Assembly: GCA_937951895.1 (NCBI GenBank)
Contig: CALFER010000100.1
Coordinates: 1 to 42,630, forward strand
Source: an uncultured bacterium
Lineage (GTDB): Bacteria > CSSED10-310 > CALFER01
Length of the DNA stretch: 42,630 bases
Direction: 5' to 3'
This document shows positions 24,395 to 34,984 of this stretch, piece after piece. Position 1 is the first letter of the stretch. Each line of letters starts with the position of its first letter. The notes under the pieces were generated by a model that was given only the letters and a program-made list of their open reading frames with translations, was not told the origin of the DNA and did no database searches. The translations under genes and the position numbers were made by a program.

Positions 24395-25405
24395 GTGGTC
24401 AGTGTTGATCTTTCACTCGTCTTTCAAATCCTGTTGATGATCCTGTTCATTGTGACGATGAACAGCCTGCTGTACAAGCCGTTTTTGAAGATCATGAACG
24501 AACGGAAGTCCAGGCTGGAGGGGATGAAGCGTGACGCCGAGATTTCGGATGCGGAGACCCGGCGCTTGAGCGAGGCATTCACGGCTGAGCTGAAATCAGC
24601 CACCGAATCCGGTCGCTCGAGAATCGCGGTGACCACACAGGAGTCCGAAACGGATTCCCGCAAAAAAATCCAGGAAACACTCAGGGCGTGTGAAACCGAG
24701 TTGTCTTCATACCGGAATCATCTCGAAGCGGAACTTGAACAGGAAAAACAATCGACTGAACAGAGGATCGCTGATCTGTCGGGCCTGATCCGCAGAAAAT
24801 TGATTCCCGGATTGATTGCATGTCTGTTGCTCACCGGCGGGATCGGTTCGGCCTCATCCCCCTCACATGCGGAAGCCGATTCCTCCCGCGAATCCGAACA
24901 TGGCGGGATCAGCGAATTGGCGAGAACCGTCGATTTCGTCCTGATGGCGGGGTTGCTGGTGTTCCTGCTGCGCAAGCCGGTCGGCACGGCACTCACCTCC
25001 CGGATCAATGCCATCCGGGATTCGCTCGAAACGTCCCGGAAACGGCAGGAAAACGCACAGCAGGAGACGATCCGAATGCGGGAGAGGGTTCAGTCGTTAC
25101 CGGCCGAAAAATCCCGAATCGATCAGGATGCGGCTCAGCAGATCGATCAGATCAGGGATTCGTTTCGGCGGATGACCGTCGAACGGATCGAGAGGATGCA
25201 TCAGGACTGCAAGCGACAGCTTCGTTCGCAGTTCAATGCCGCCCGCAAGGATCTCCGGCGTCACATCTCGGAGGAAGCGATCCGCCGGGTGAGACTGGAT
25301 TTTGAGAAGGGGGTATCGGTCGAGGCGGACCGGAAAATGGTGAGTGAATGCATTGACAGGATGAATGAATTTTTCAGCGGGAAAGGCGGAGCCATCCATG
25401 TATAA
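24395..25405 (+). CDS. ATP synthase stator: single-chain fusion of b' and b subunits
   Basis: The 336-residue protein contains two b-type subunits in tandem. Residues 1-135 are b'-like: a membrane helix (6-26), the LYKPFLKIMNER signature and a charged coiled coil. Residues 136-336 are b-like: a hydrophobic segment (136-155) resembling the signal-like N-terminus of deltaproteobacterial AtpF, a short polar loop (156-175), a second helix (178-192) with LLRKPV, then a coiled coil. The extra segment lets both coiled coils face the cytoplasm. No stop, ATG or GTG separates the halves; TTG codons at L136 and L140 have no clear ribosome site. GTG 24395 follows parB by 2 nt. Subunits a and c are not in the window. 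Confidence 0.9.
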   Translation: MVSVDLSLVFQILLMILFIVTMNSLLYKPFLKIMNERKSRLEGMKRDAEISDAETRRLSEAFTAELKSATESGRSRIAVTTQESETDSRKKIQETLRACETELSSYRNHLEAELEQEKQSTEQRIADLSGLIRRKLIPGLIACLLLTGGIGSASSPSHAEADSSRESEHGGISELARTVDFVLMAGLLVFLLRKPVGTALTSRINAIRDSLETSRKRQENAQQETIRMRERVQSLPAEKSRIDQDAAQQIDQIRDSFRRMTVERIERMHQDCKRQLRSQFNAARKDLRRHISEEAIRRVRLDFEKGVSVEADRKMVSECIDRMNEFFSGKGGAIHV

Positions 25406-25937
25406 CCGGCTGGCCAACCGATATGCGAAGGCGTTGATCGACGCGTCAAGGGCGCAGGATTCCGAGCAGTCGGTGATGGCTGAGATGGCCGAGATCACGA
25501 GAGTTTTTTCGGAGAACGAGGCGATACCGGGAATGATCCGTGCGGTCGGGCGGCATCCCGTGCATTCCCGGACCGTCGCAGACGACCTGATCGAACGGTT
25601 GAAACCCGGCCCTGTCACTCGGCATTTCATGGAATCGCTGATCGAAAATCGCAGGATGTATCTCCTCCCGGATATCCTCGACGCTTATCTGCATGAAATC
25701 AAGAGGCGGAGCCGGATCGTCGAAGCTGAGGTCAGTTCCATCCGCGCACTGGAACCAGATGAACAGCGGCGCATTCAGCAATCGCTGGCATCGGCGACGG
25801 GGCGGGCGGTTGAAATCAGTTGGCGGATCGACCGGTCGATTCTGGGGGGGATCCGGGTGCGGATCGGCGATGACGTGTTTGATGGAAGTTTGCGGTCGCG
25901 ACTGAACCAACTGCATGATGAACTGATGAAGGAATAG
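25398..25937 (+). CDS. atpH: ATP synthase F1 subunit delta (OSCP)
   Basis: The 179-residue product joins the stator to the top of F1. It shows the N-terminal helical domain (YNRLANRYAKALIDAS) and the C-terminal signature GRAVEISWRIDRSILGGIRVRIGDDVFDGS..RL. The ATG at 25398 lies 8 nt inside the stator gene and has GGCGGAG upstream; a longer frame from 25365 is unlikely. The overlap suggests coupled translation with the fused stator, its direct partner. Length is normal for the family. Confidence 0.95.
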   Translation: MYNRLANRYAKALIDASRAQDSEQSVMAEMAEITRVFSENEAIPGMIRAVGRHPVHSRTVADDLIERLKPGPVTRHFMESLIENRRMYLLPDILDAYLHEIKRRSRIVEAEVSSIRALEPDEQRRIQQSLASATGRAVEISWRIDRSILGGIRVRIGDDVFDGSLRSRLNQLHDELMKE

Positions 25938-25949
25938 GGGTATGGGCGC

Positions 25950-27623
<1,674 letters not shown>

Positions 27624-27641
27624 AGTCGGAGGTTTCGGGCG

Positions 27642-28499
27642 ATGGCTCAACTCAGGGAAATTCGGAGACGGATCCGAAGTATCAGAAAGACCCAGCAGGT
27701 GACGCGCGCGATGAAGATGGTGGCGGCCGCGAGACTCCGGCGGGCCCAGGAAGCCATTGTGCTCGCACGCCCCTATGCCTTCAAGATCCGGCAGATGATT
27801 GAACACATTCTGACCTATCCGGACATTCCCGAGCATCCCCTCATCCGTGCATCCGCCAACCCGGCGGTTCATCTGCTCGTGATCAGCGGCGACAGGGGTT
27901 TATGCGGCAATTATAACAGTCAGGTCTTCCGGGAAGTCGAGCGAATCGCGGGGAAAGCCGGCAGAAATCTCGAATTGACGATTGTCGGCCGGAAAGGCGC
28001 GGACTACTTCGGCAAACGCGGGTACGCGATCCGGGAAGCGATCCGTGACCGGGACACGAGCACCCCGGGAGAACTCGCCCGCAGGCTGTTCCTGTCGCTG
28101 TCGGAACGGTTTCTATCCGAGGGTGTCGGGCGTGTGGCGGTCACGTATACCGAGTTCAAGAGTGCGTTGAGTCAAAAGGTGGTGACCGAGTGGCTGCTTC
28201 CGCTGGCGTTCGATCCGGTGGATACACCGATACATTGTCTGGATTACATTTTTGATCCCGATCCGGGCGTAATTCTCGATAAGGTCCTGCCGAGATACCT
28301 GCAGTCACAGATCTTTCGCTGTCTTCTGGAATCGCGGACCAGTGAATTCGGCGCTCGCATGACCGCCATGGATTCGGCGACGCGCAATTCGGACGACATC
28401 ATTTCGCGCCTGACTTTGCAGTACAACCAGGCCCGGCAGGCGGCGATCACCAAGGAATTGATTGAAGTGGTTTCCGGAGCTGAAGCATTGAAGGGTTAG
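27642..28499 (+). CDS. atpG: ATP synthase F1 subunit gamma
   Basis: The 285-residue central rotor shaft shows the N-terminal coiled coil LREIRRRIRSIRKTQQVTRAMKMVAAARLRRAQ and the C-terminal signature EFGARMTAMDSATRNSDDII..LTLQYNQARQAAITKELIEVVSGAEAL. Both helices that form the coiled-coil axle are intact, and the Rossmann-like middle domain (VISGDRGLCGNYN) is normal. A GTCGGAGG ribosome site precedes ATG 27642, 18 nt after atpA. I see nothing unusual in it. Confidence 0.97.
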   Translation: MAQLREIRRRIRSIRKTQQVTRAMKMVAAARLRRAQEAIVLARPYAFKIRQMIEHILTYPDIPEHPLIRASANPAVHLLVISGDRGLCGNYNSQVFREVERIAGKAGRNLELTIVGRKGADYFGKRGYAIREAIRDRDTSTPGELARRLFLSLSERFLSEGVGRVAVTYTEFKSALSQKVVTEWLLPLAFDPVDTPIHCLDYIFDPDPGVILDKVLPRYLQSQIFRCLLESRTSEFGARMTAMDSATRNSDDIISRLTLQYNQARQAAITKELIEVVSGAEALKG

Positions 28500-28516
28500 C
28501 TTCCAGGAGGTTTAAC

Positions 28517-29947
28517 GTGGATATCGGAAAGGTTATACAAGTCATCGGACCGGTGGTGGATGTCGATTTCGAGGAGGGTGAACTGCCTCCGGTCTATACA
28601 GCGTTGCAGATCGACAATACGGCGTCGCGGTCGGAAGACGAACCCGAACTCAATCTCATATTGGAAGTCCAGCAACACCTCGGCGAACGCCGCGTGCGGT
28701 GCGTTTCGATGAAACCGACCGATGGTCTGAGGCGCGGCATGCAGGTGATCAATCTGGGCAAACCGATTTCGATACCCGTCGGACCGGGAACGCTCGGGCG
28801 GGTCATCAATGTCATCGGCGAACCCGTGGATCATCAGGGACCGATCCAGTCCGACATCTACTATCCGATCCATCGGCCTGCACCTGATTACAACGAACTG
28901 GAAACGTCCATTCAGATGCTCGAGACGGGAATCAAGGTCATCGACCTGCTCGAACCGTATTCTAAGGGCGGCAAGACGGGTCTGTTCGGAGGCGCGGGAG
29001 TCGGGAAGACGGTTCTGATCATGGAGTTGATTCACAATATCGCGACCGAGCATCAGGGCTATTCGGTTTTTGCGGGTGTGGGAGAGCGGACGCGCGAGGG
29101 TAATGATTTGTATCTGGAAATGCGCGGATCGAAGGTGCACGGAGGATGCGTTCTGGATCAGACATCGCTGATTTACGGACAGATGACGGAATCTCCGGGC
29201 GCACGTCTGCGCGTTGCTCTGACGGGATTGACCGTCGCGGAATACTTCCGTGATGAAGGCCGCGACGTGCTTCTGTTCATCGACAACATCTTCCGTTTTA
29301 CGCAGGCCGGCAGCGAAGTCTCGGCCCTGCTCGGACGCATGCCCTCCGCCGTCGGCTATCAACCGACGCTGGCAACGGAAATGGGTGAGCTTCAGGAACG
29401 GATCACATCGACGAAAAAGGGATCGATCACGTCGGTGCAGGCCATTTATGTCCCGGCGGATGATCTGACCGATCCCGCACCGGCGACCACTTTCGCGCAC
29501 CTCGATGCCACCACCGTTCTTTCACGACAGATCTCGGAGATGGGCATTTATCCGGCGGTCGATCCGCTCGACTCGACAAGCCGGATTCTGGATCCGCGGG
29601 TGATTGGTGATGACCATTACTCCGTGGCGCGCAAGGTGCAGGAAATCCTCCAGAAGTACAAGGATCTGCAGGACATCATCGCGATTCTGGGTATGGATGA
29701 GCTGTCGGATGACGATAAACTGGTCGTCAGCCGGGCACGCAAAATACAACGCTTCCTGTCTCAGCCGTTTTTCGTTGCCGAAGTTTTTTCCGGCCTGCCC
29801 GGACGGTACGTCAAACTGGCGGACACGATCCGGGGATTTGCCGAGATCATCGAGGGACGACATGATGACATGCCGGAGCAGGCATTCCACATGGTCGGGA
29901 CGATCGAGGATGCGATGGAGAAGGCCGAGCGGCTTCGCCGGGGATGA
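28517..29947 (+). CDS. atpD: ATP synthase F1 subunit beta (catalytic)
   Basis: The 476-residue catalytic subunit has the P-loop GGAGVGKTVLIMELI, the catalytic Glu in GVGERTREGNDLY, the DELSEED-like lever region as MDELSDDDKLVVSRARKIQRF, and ALLGRMPSAVGYQPTLATEMG. It synthesises or hydrolyses ATP at the alpha-beta interfaces. The GTG start at 28517 is backed by CAGGAGG 6-7 nt upstream. The last four bases overlap the start of atpC (ATGA). Length and motifs are fully conventional. Confidence 0.98.
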   Translation: MDIGKVIQVIGPVVDVDFEEGELPPVYTALQIDNTASRSEDEPELNLILEVQQHLGERRVRCVSMKPTDGLRRGMQVINLGKPISIPVGPGTLGRVINVIGEPVDHQGPIQSDIYYPIHRPAPDYNELETSIQMLETGIKVIDLLEPYSKGGKTGLFGGAGVGKTVLIMELIHNIATEHQGYSVFAGVGERTREGNDLYLEMRGSKVHGGCVLDQTSLIYGQMTESPGARLRVALTGLTVAEYFRDEGRDVLLFIDNIFRFTQAGSEVSALLGRMPSAVGYQPTLATEMGELQERITSTKKGSITSVQAIYVPADDLTDPAPATTFAHLDATTVLSRQISEMGIYPAVDPLDSTSRILDPRVIGDDHYSVARKVQEILQKYKDLQDIIAILGMDELSDDDKLVVSRARKIQRFLSQPFFVAEVFSGLPGRYVKLADTIRGFAEIIEGRHDDMPEQAFHMVGTIEDAMEKAERLRRG

Positions 29948-30366
29948 CATCGATGCAGGATTTGATCAAACTGGTGATTGTGACCCCTCAGATGACGTTG
30001 TTTCAGGATGCGGTAGCCTTCATTCAGGTTCCCGCGTATGATGGTTATATGGGCTTTCTGCCGGGACATGCGCCGTTCGTGTCGACGCTGGGCACCGGAA
30101 TTCTCAAGTGCGGCTCCCGGGACGACCCACAGATCTGTTTTTCGATTTCAGGTGGGTATTTCGAGATTCACGATGACGAGATGATCGTGCTGGCGGATGT
30201 GGCGGAGCGGCCGGAGGCCATCGATATCGAACGAGCGGAACGGGCGCGTGAGCGGGCCATTCGGCGGCTGACGGGCGAAGATGCCGGAAACTGGGATCTG
30301 GAGCGTGCGCGCGCCGCGCTGGCTCGGGCTCTCAACCGGATCCGAATGAGTCAGAACGGTCATTGA
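29944..30366 (+). CDS. atpC: ATP synthase F1 subunit epsilon
   Basis: The 140-residue subunit has the N-terminal beta-sandwich (LVIVTPQMTLFQDAVAFIQVPAYDGYMGFLPGHAPFVSTLGTGIL) and a C-terminal two-helix hairpin (ERAERARERAIRRL...RARAALARALNRIRM) that in other bacteria can inhibit ATP hydrolysis. ATG 29944 overlaps the atpD stop; an in-frame ATG at 29953 is possible. It closes the F1 genes, but the following gene starts 24 nt later without a terminator. Confidence 0.95.
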   Translation: MTSMQDLIKLVIVTPQMTLFQDAVAFIQVPAYDGYMGFLPGHAPFVSTLGTGILKCGSRDDPQICFSISGGYFEIHDDEMIVLADVAERPEAIDIERAERARERAIRRLTGEDAGNWDLERARAALARALNRIRMSQNGH

Positions 30367-30390
30367 TACAGGAGTTGGCGAACCGGAACG

Positions 30391-32823
30391 ATGGAACTTA
30401 AAGGCACCCTCGAGACCATGTCGATCCCGGATCTGCTGCAGTGGCTTGCAGATTCCGAGAAGACCGGGACTCTGGTAGTCAACAACAACACCGAGCGCAA
30501 AGAGATTTACTTCAGGAGCGGTGTCATTGTGTCCGCGTCATCCAATCTGGACAAGGATCGCTTCGGTGTATTGGTTGTCAAGGAGGGGTATGTCGCTCAG
30601 GAGGAACTCCTCAAACTGCTCGATGAGGGGCGTGCCGCCGGAAAGATGCTCGGACGCCTGTGCGTCGAAAAAGGACTGTTCTCGGAAGATGAAGCCCGTC
30701 GGATGCTTCAGAATCAAGCCGAAAAGATCATTGAGAGTCTGATTCACAGGCGAGAGGGCGAGTTTGCGTTCTATGAAGGCGAACTGCCCACGAAGGATAT
30801 CGTCGAAATCTCGATCGTGATGCATCAGCTTTTTTTCGATTCAGCGCCCAAGCGCGACGAGTGGCGGCGCATCCATTCGATTCTCGGCAGCCTCAACACC
30901 GTGCTCGGGCCTTCCCCCAATCCCCCCGGTCCGTTTCTCGCACTCAGCGCATTCGAACAACTCCTGCTCGCATTATCCGATGGGAAATCGAGCATTCTGA
31001 AGGTTTGCGGGAAGGTTGACAAGAGTGATTTCGAGATCTGTTCGGTGCTGACCAAGCTGATTGAGAACGGGTGGTTGGTCAAGCTGCAATCCGAGACAAA
31101 CCAGGAGGCGGACCAGGGGTTGCCGGATCAACTCTGGCAGGTCTCGATCCTCCTCGAACAAAAACGGTTTTTCCAGGCCAACAAACTGATCGAAAAGCTG
31201 CGCAGTCAGTTCCCGAAGAGCGTGGAACTCGAAGCGCTGGGCATCAAATGCCAGAGCCAGTTCGAGGAAGACATTGCGAAGACATTCAAATCGGATGCAT
31301 GGCGGCCCTATATTCAACCCAACTTCGACTCGAAGCAGCTCCAGTCGATGAGCTTCAAGTCGCAGGAGTGGTTTCTGTATTCGCAGATCAACGGCATGAC
31401 GTCGCTGAAGGATCTGTATGTCATTTCGGGCTTGAGCCGCCAGAAGGCGCAGATGATTCTCTTCAACCTCTACAAGGTCGGGGCGATCCAGTTCAAAGAG
31501 ACGACTCCGGAGGGTAATGTTCGGACGGATCGAACGACCGTGGTGCCTCCGTCACGCGCCGCCGCGTCGAACCCGACCGATTCGATCCCTGTGCGTTCGA
31601 GGTCTGATGCGAACCGGGTCGTGGTGCCGCCGCGTCGAGTTGAAACACCCCTCCCGAACAGCACGACCGGCACGCCGCGACGGACTGACGTCGCCGCAGG
31701 CACGGCATCGACGCAGCAGATGCCCGTGCCGCCACCGGAGAAGCCTCAGCCGAAACCGAATCCTCCTCCTCCGCAACCGCCGCCTCCTCCTTCCGTTCCT
31801 CGAACGCCCGTTCCCGAAACTCCTGCCAAACCGATTCCGGATCCCGAACCCGAAAACGACAACCCGGCGTATCTCGACGCCAAAGAACTCGAAGACCTCT
31901 ATCGCCGCTTCACCAAATACAATCACTACCAGATTCTGGGCGTCAGCCAGAATTCCAGCCAGGCGCACATCCGGGACTCGTTCGTGTCGCTGTCGAAAAA
32001 GTATCATCCCGACATGCATTTTCAGAAACTCGCGCCCAACATCCAGGAGCGACTGGAAGAGATCTTCAGCATGATCAATCATGCTTACAAAGTGCTGGCG
32101 AACAACAACTCGCGGAAACGTTATGATGAGGAGTCCTGGACGAGTCAGCATTCGGCCAGTGCGATGGATCGGGTGATTGAAGTCATTCAGGTTTCGCAGC
32201 AGGAGCGGACTTCGGGCATTCCTGATTTCAAACTCAAGCCCAGGAAGCCGGCCGGAGAGGACAAAGCTGGTGCCGGGCAGACGCAGAAGGATCGTGAGGC
32301 TCAGCAGACAACGCCTCCCCCGTCCAGGCAGGCGGCCCGGCCGGTGAAAGTCGAAGCAGCGGTGGATGAGGCGGAGGGGTTGAAGGAACTCGAGGCCACT
32401 CTGCTCGATGAAGACACTAAAAACAAGGCCAAATGGGAGGTGCATTTCGACGAAGGGAAGCGCTTGTATAACAGCGGGAATGCGAAGCAGGCGATCGAGC
32501 AATTCGAGCAGGCGCTCAAGTTCAATGCCAAGAATTCCGATATCTACTATGCCTTGTCACGGAGTTATCTCAAACTGCCCAAACCCCTCATCGACAAAGC
32601 CGAGGAAAACATCAAGAAAGCGCTGGTCGTGAGTCCTGAAAATCCGACCTACTATGTGCAACTCGCCCGTGTCTACCAGACCAAAGGTGACAAAACCGCT
32701 GCGGAACGATTCTGCAAAACGGCGCTGGCCTGGGATCCCGATAACCGGGACGCGAAGGAAATCATCAAGTCGATGCAGGACAAGGGCAAATTCGACTTTC
32801 TGAAGAAACTCAAACTGAAGTAA
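30391..32823 (+). CDS. DUF4388 (PATAN)-J domain-TPR protein
   Basis: The 810-residue cytoplasmic protein joins several modules. Residues 1-95 match the DUF4388/PATAN domain (ELKGTLETMSIPDLLQWLADSEKTG). A helical, winged-helix-like region with LYVISGLSRQKAQMILFNLYKVGAI follows to about 370. A Ser/Thr and then Pro-rich linker (about 375-500) leads to a J domain with H539-P-D541 in KKYHPDMH (about 510-585). The end carries TPR units (about 685-800). The HPD motif predicts recruitment of a DnaK-type chaperone; the TPRs predict protein binding. It starts 24 nt after atpC and is probably in the atp transcript, so a role in assembly or gene control of the complex is a guess. Confidence 0.87.
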   Translation: MELKGTLETMSIPDLLQWLADSEKTGTLVVNNNTERKEIYFRSGVIVSASSNLDKDRFGVLVVKEGYVAQEELLKLLDEGRAAGKMLGRLCVEKGLFSEDEARRMLQNQAEKIIESLIHRREGEFAFYEGELPTKDIVEISIVMHQLFFDSAPKRDEWRRIHSILGSLNTVLGPSPNPPGPFLALSAFEQLLLALSDGKSSILKVCGKVDKSDFEICSVLTKLIENGWLVKLQSETNQEADQGLPDQLWQVSILLEQKRFFQANKLIEKLRSQFPKSVELEALGIKCQSQFEEDIAKTFKSDAWRPYIQPNFDSKQLQSMSFKSQEWFLYSQINGMTSLKDLYVISGLSRQKAQMILFNLYKVGAIQFKETTPEGNVRTDRTTVVPPSRAAASNPTDSIPVRSRSDANRVVVPPRRVETPLPNSTTGTPRRTDVAAGTASTQQMPVPPPEKPQPKPNPPPPQPPPPPSVPRTPVPETPAKPIPDPEPENDNPAYLDAKELEDLYRRFTKYNHYQILGVSQNSSQAHIRDSFVSLSKKYHPDMHFQKLAPNIQERLEEIFSMINHAYKVLANNNSRKRYDEESWTSQHSASAMDRVIEVIQVSQQERTSGIPDFKLKPRKPAGEDKAGAGQTQKDREAQQTTPPPSRQAARPVKVEAAVDEAEGLKELEATLLDEDTKNKAKWEVHFDEGKRLYNSGNAKQAIEQFEQALKFNAKNSDIYYALSRSYLKLPKPLIDKAEENIKKALVVSPENPTYYVQLARVYQTKGDKTAAERFCKTALAWDPDNRDAKEIIKSMQDKGKFDFLKKLKLK

Positions 32824-32829
32824 TACCGC

Positions 32830-33321
32830 TCAGGGATCCGTTTGTTCCGGAGCGAGGGTCTCGGCGGGAATCTCTTGCTCGTTCTGTCTGATCTGTTCGA
32901 GACGGGCGCGCTGGATTTCGACGAGATTCTTTATTTTCTCGTCGCATCTGGGTATCCAGTGTTTGTGCGGCGTATAGAAACTGCGTGTGGCATAGATAGA
33001 CGACCGCAGTGACCGGAAAGCCACCAGAGCATATTCGGGTTCATCCGGTTTTTCACGTTCATAACGTTCGCCAATCTCCCAGAGCCGGTTCAGCGCATCG
33101 ACCACATGCGAGTTGAATGGTGTATAGGCATGCGCCGCCGATTCGAAACACGTGATCGCCTCCATCAGCTTCCCTTCCGAAAGGAATTCCTGCCCTTCCC
33201 TGCAATACTTCACGCTGCGCTGCCAGGTATTCAACCAGACCATGCCGAATGCGATCACGATCGTTCCGACGATGATACCGGCTTTCTGCCAGCGATCACG
33301 GGATTGCGCATCATGTGCCAT
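32830..33321 (-). CDS. Small single-pass membrane protein with TPR-like domain
   Basis: The 163-residue product starts at ATG 33321 with GGAGGTG upstream; a longer frame to 33435 reads into the hydrolase-like gene and is unlikely. A membrane helix (about 14-32, IIVGTIVIAFGMVWL) is followed by YCREGQEFLSEGKLMEAITCFESAAHAYTPFN and further helical repeats, so a TPR-like domain probably faces the periplasm. A Gln/Glu-rich tail closes it. It overlaps the preceding gene by 11 nt, which suggests coupled translation and a shared task. I know similar anonymous proteins with the LRSSIYATRSFY stretch but no function for them. Confidence 0.75.
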   Translation of the reverse strand: MAHDAQSRDRWQKAGIIVGTIVIAFGMVWLNTWQRSVKYCREGQEFLSEGKLMEAITCFESAAHAYTPFNSHVVDALNRLWEIGERYEREKPDEPEYALVAFRSLRSSIYATRSFYTPHKHWIPRCDEKIKNLVEIQRARLEQIRQNEQEIPAETLAPEQTDP

Positions 33322-34177
33322 CTTGCACCTCCGGAAGCGGTTTCGGGCGCTCGGTACGAACCGGCAGCCGGGATATGAAGGCGCGCAGCGCCGCCTTCCA
33401 TTCCTCGGGCTGCGACCTGAACATCGGCCGGTCATCCGCGCCGGGGATGATGCGAACCATATGGAGGTCGTCGGGGGTCGAGATCAGGGAGGCGGCGAGT
33501 TGCGGATCGAGCCACGGATGCCGATCACCGGTCAGGAAGAGGAGCGGGCAGCGAACTCTGACGAGCGCTTTTCTGAGATTGAACCGGTCGCGCATCAGAA
33601 ACTTCTGCAACCGGCCTGACACAACCTCGGAAGCCGTCGGATACGCATGCTCGGTGATGAACGCCGCACATTCGTTATCTCCGGCAATTTCCGCGGCGGC
33701 GGTTGCCCCGAGACCCATGCCGTAGACGACGATTTTCCAGGGTGCCCACTGGCGTCCGAGCAATCGTCCGTAGGCGAAATAGATGTCTTCCTTCAGGTTT
33801 TTCTCGAACTCCTCACCCTTGAGTTCCGATCCGGAGGACATCCCGTTCTGGCGATAATCGAACAGCAGGGCCGACAGATTGAGATCCCGGAGGGTGGTGA
33901 GCATCGGGAGGTAGTCATTGAGCGTCCCCCGGCCGTCGTGACAGATCAGGAACACCCAGTCGCTTCCGGGAGTCAGCATATAGCGGGTATCCAGCATGCA
34001 GGCCTTGAACTCGATCGGTTCATCATCGAGTTCGATGCCGTCGAGGCTCGGGGGTTCCGACATGACAGGGAGAGGTGCCGGGAACAGCAGATCGATGGAA
34101 TCATCCATCATGAGCAGTCCGTAGCCGGCCAATGCTCCGGTTATGATGACAAACAGCCAGTTCAGACGCTTCAGCAC
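33311..34177 (-). CDS. Alpha/beta-hydrolase-fold protein lacking the catalytic Ser and His
   Basis: The 288-residue product starts at GTG 34177 with GAGGAG upstream and an N-terminal membrane anchor (about 7-24). The rest follows the ABHD12/13 or BEM46-like hydrolase plan: DWVFLICHDGRGTLNDY, ALLFDYRQNGMSSG, the nucleophile elbow, RVRCPLLFLTGDRHPWLDP. The elbow reads G-M-G155-L-G, so the Ser of GxSxG is Gly, and the C-terminal catalytic His region reads IPGADDRP without His. The fold is intact but ordinary ester hydrolysis looks impossible. It may be a binding or scaffold protein for the small membrane protein encoded by the overlapping next gene. Confidence 0.85.
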   Translation of the reverse strand: MLKRLNWLFVIITGALAGYGLLMMDDSIDLLFPAPLPVMSEPPSLDGIELDDEPIEFKACMLDTRYMLTPGSDWVFLICHDGRGTLNDYLPMLTTLRDLNLSALLFDYRQNGMSSGSELKGEEFEKNLKEDIYFAYGRLLGRQWAPWKIVVYGMGLGATAAAEIAGDNECAAFITEHAYPTASEVVSGRLQKFLMRDRFNLRKALVRVRCPLLFLTGDRHPWLDPQLAASLISTPDDLHMVRIIPGADDRPMFRSQPEEWKAALRAFISRLPVRTERPKPLPEVQDGT

Positions 34178-34259
34178 GGTCGTTTCTCCTCAAGGCCCAT
34201 CGAATCTTAACCTGTGTATCCGTCAAACGCAACCGGGAACGATGGACGGTCGTGTACTC

Positions 34260-34288
34260 TTGACATGCGCGCTCCCGGACAGTTTACT
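34260..34288 (+). promoter_or_regulatory. Sigma70-type promoter for the SH3 lipoprotein gene
   Basis: TTGACA (34260-34265), a 17-nt spacer and TTTACT (34283-34288) lie about 50 nt upstream of ATG 34338. Confidence 0.65.
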
Positions 34289-34337
34289 AGGGGGGAAGGT
34301 GGTGATCAGGAAATTCTTCCGGCACAGGAGATGAACC

Positions 34338-34970
34338 ATGAGAAATCTGATGCTGTTGTCGATTCTGCTCGTATCGTTGATCCTGACGGGATGCAGCGAC
34401 AAACCTCAAGTCAATATCGAGGCTTCCTATCAGAAGCCGGAACAATCCGTGTATTCGGTCGTGCGGGTCAACGCCAATCTCCTCAGAGAGCCTCCGAAGA
34501 ATCTGATGGATCGCCCGCCGTCAATTCTCAACATCAACCAAGGCGACCAGATCGTCGTGCTCGAAAGCAAACCCGACTGGTCTCGTGTCCAGCACGTCGT
34601 GACCGGCAACATCGGTTGGCTGAACAACGGGTTCATCCAGGTCGAATCGCGCAGCACCTGGTGGTCCGGAGACACCGACCGTGCGCGCCGCGTGGCGGAA
34701 ATGATCTACAAAGACAAGATTTTTCTTGAACGGGAATGGCCGGTTTTGCACATCAACATCGAGGAACGCTGGAATAAACTGGTGTTCACGGTAAAGCAGG
34801 ATGAGGAATTCTCGAAGGAAGAAGCCACCAAATGCGCCGTATTCGCCATGGATCATCTGATTCGGGAATTCCCGACATGGCGTGATCATCAGGTTTTTCT
34901 GGAAGGGAATTCCGAAAGCAAACCTTACACGCTCGTGATGTCGGACAATAAAGTCCCGGTATTTCTTTAG
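34338..34970 (+). CDS. Lipoprotein with bacterial SH3 domain
   Basis: The 210-residue product has a lipoprotein signal with lipobox L-T-G-C19 and should be acylated and membrane-anchored. Residues about 40-105 (VVRVNANLLREPP...INQGDQIVVLESKPDWSRVQ...GNIGWLNNGFIQ) fit an SH3b domain, often used to bind peptidoglycan or peptides. The C-terminal half (110-210) is an unknown alpha/beta domain. CAGGAG precedes the start. It is divergent from the hydrolase-like gene and convergent with the M20 peptidase gene, 14 nt between stops. Confidence 0.8.
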   Translation: MRNLMLLSILLVSLILTGCSDKPQVNIEASYQKPEQSVYSVVRVNANLLREPPKNLMDRPPSILNINQGDQIVVLESKPDWSRVQHVVTGNIGWLNNGFIQVESRSTWWSGDTDRARRVAEMIYKDKIFLEREWPVLHINIEERWNKLVFTVKQDEEFSKEEATKCAVFAMDHLIREFPTWRDHQVFLEGNSESKPYTLVMSDNKVPVFL

Positions 34971-34984
34971 AATCTCGAGGCCGT

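Noticed and set aside
24800..24814. Independent TTG start for the b half of the stator gene
   Set aside because: TTG codons exist at L136 and L140, but no Shine-Dalgarno-like sequence lies at suitable spacing and no stop ends the b' half.
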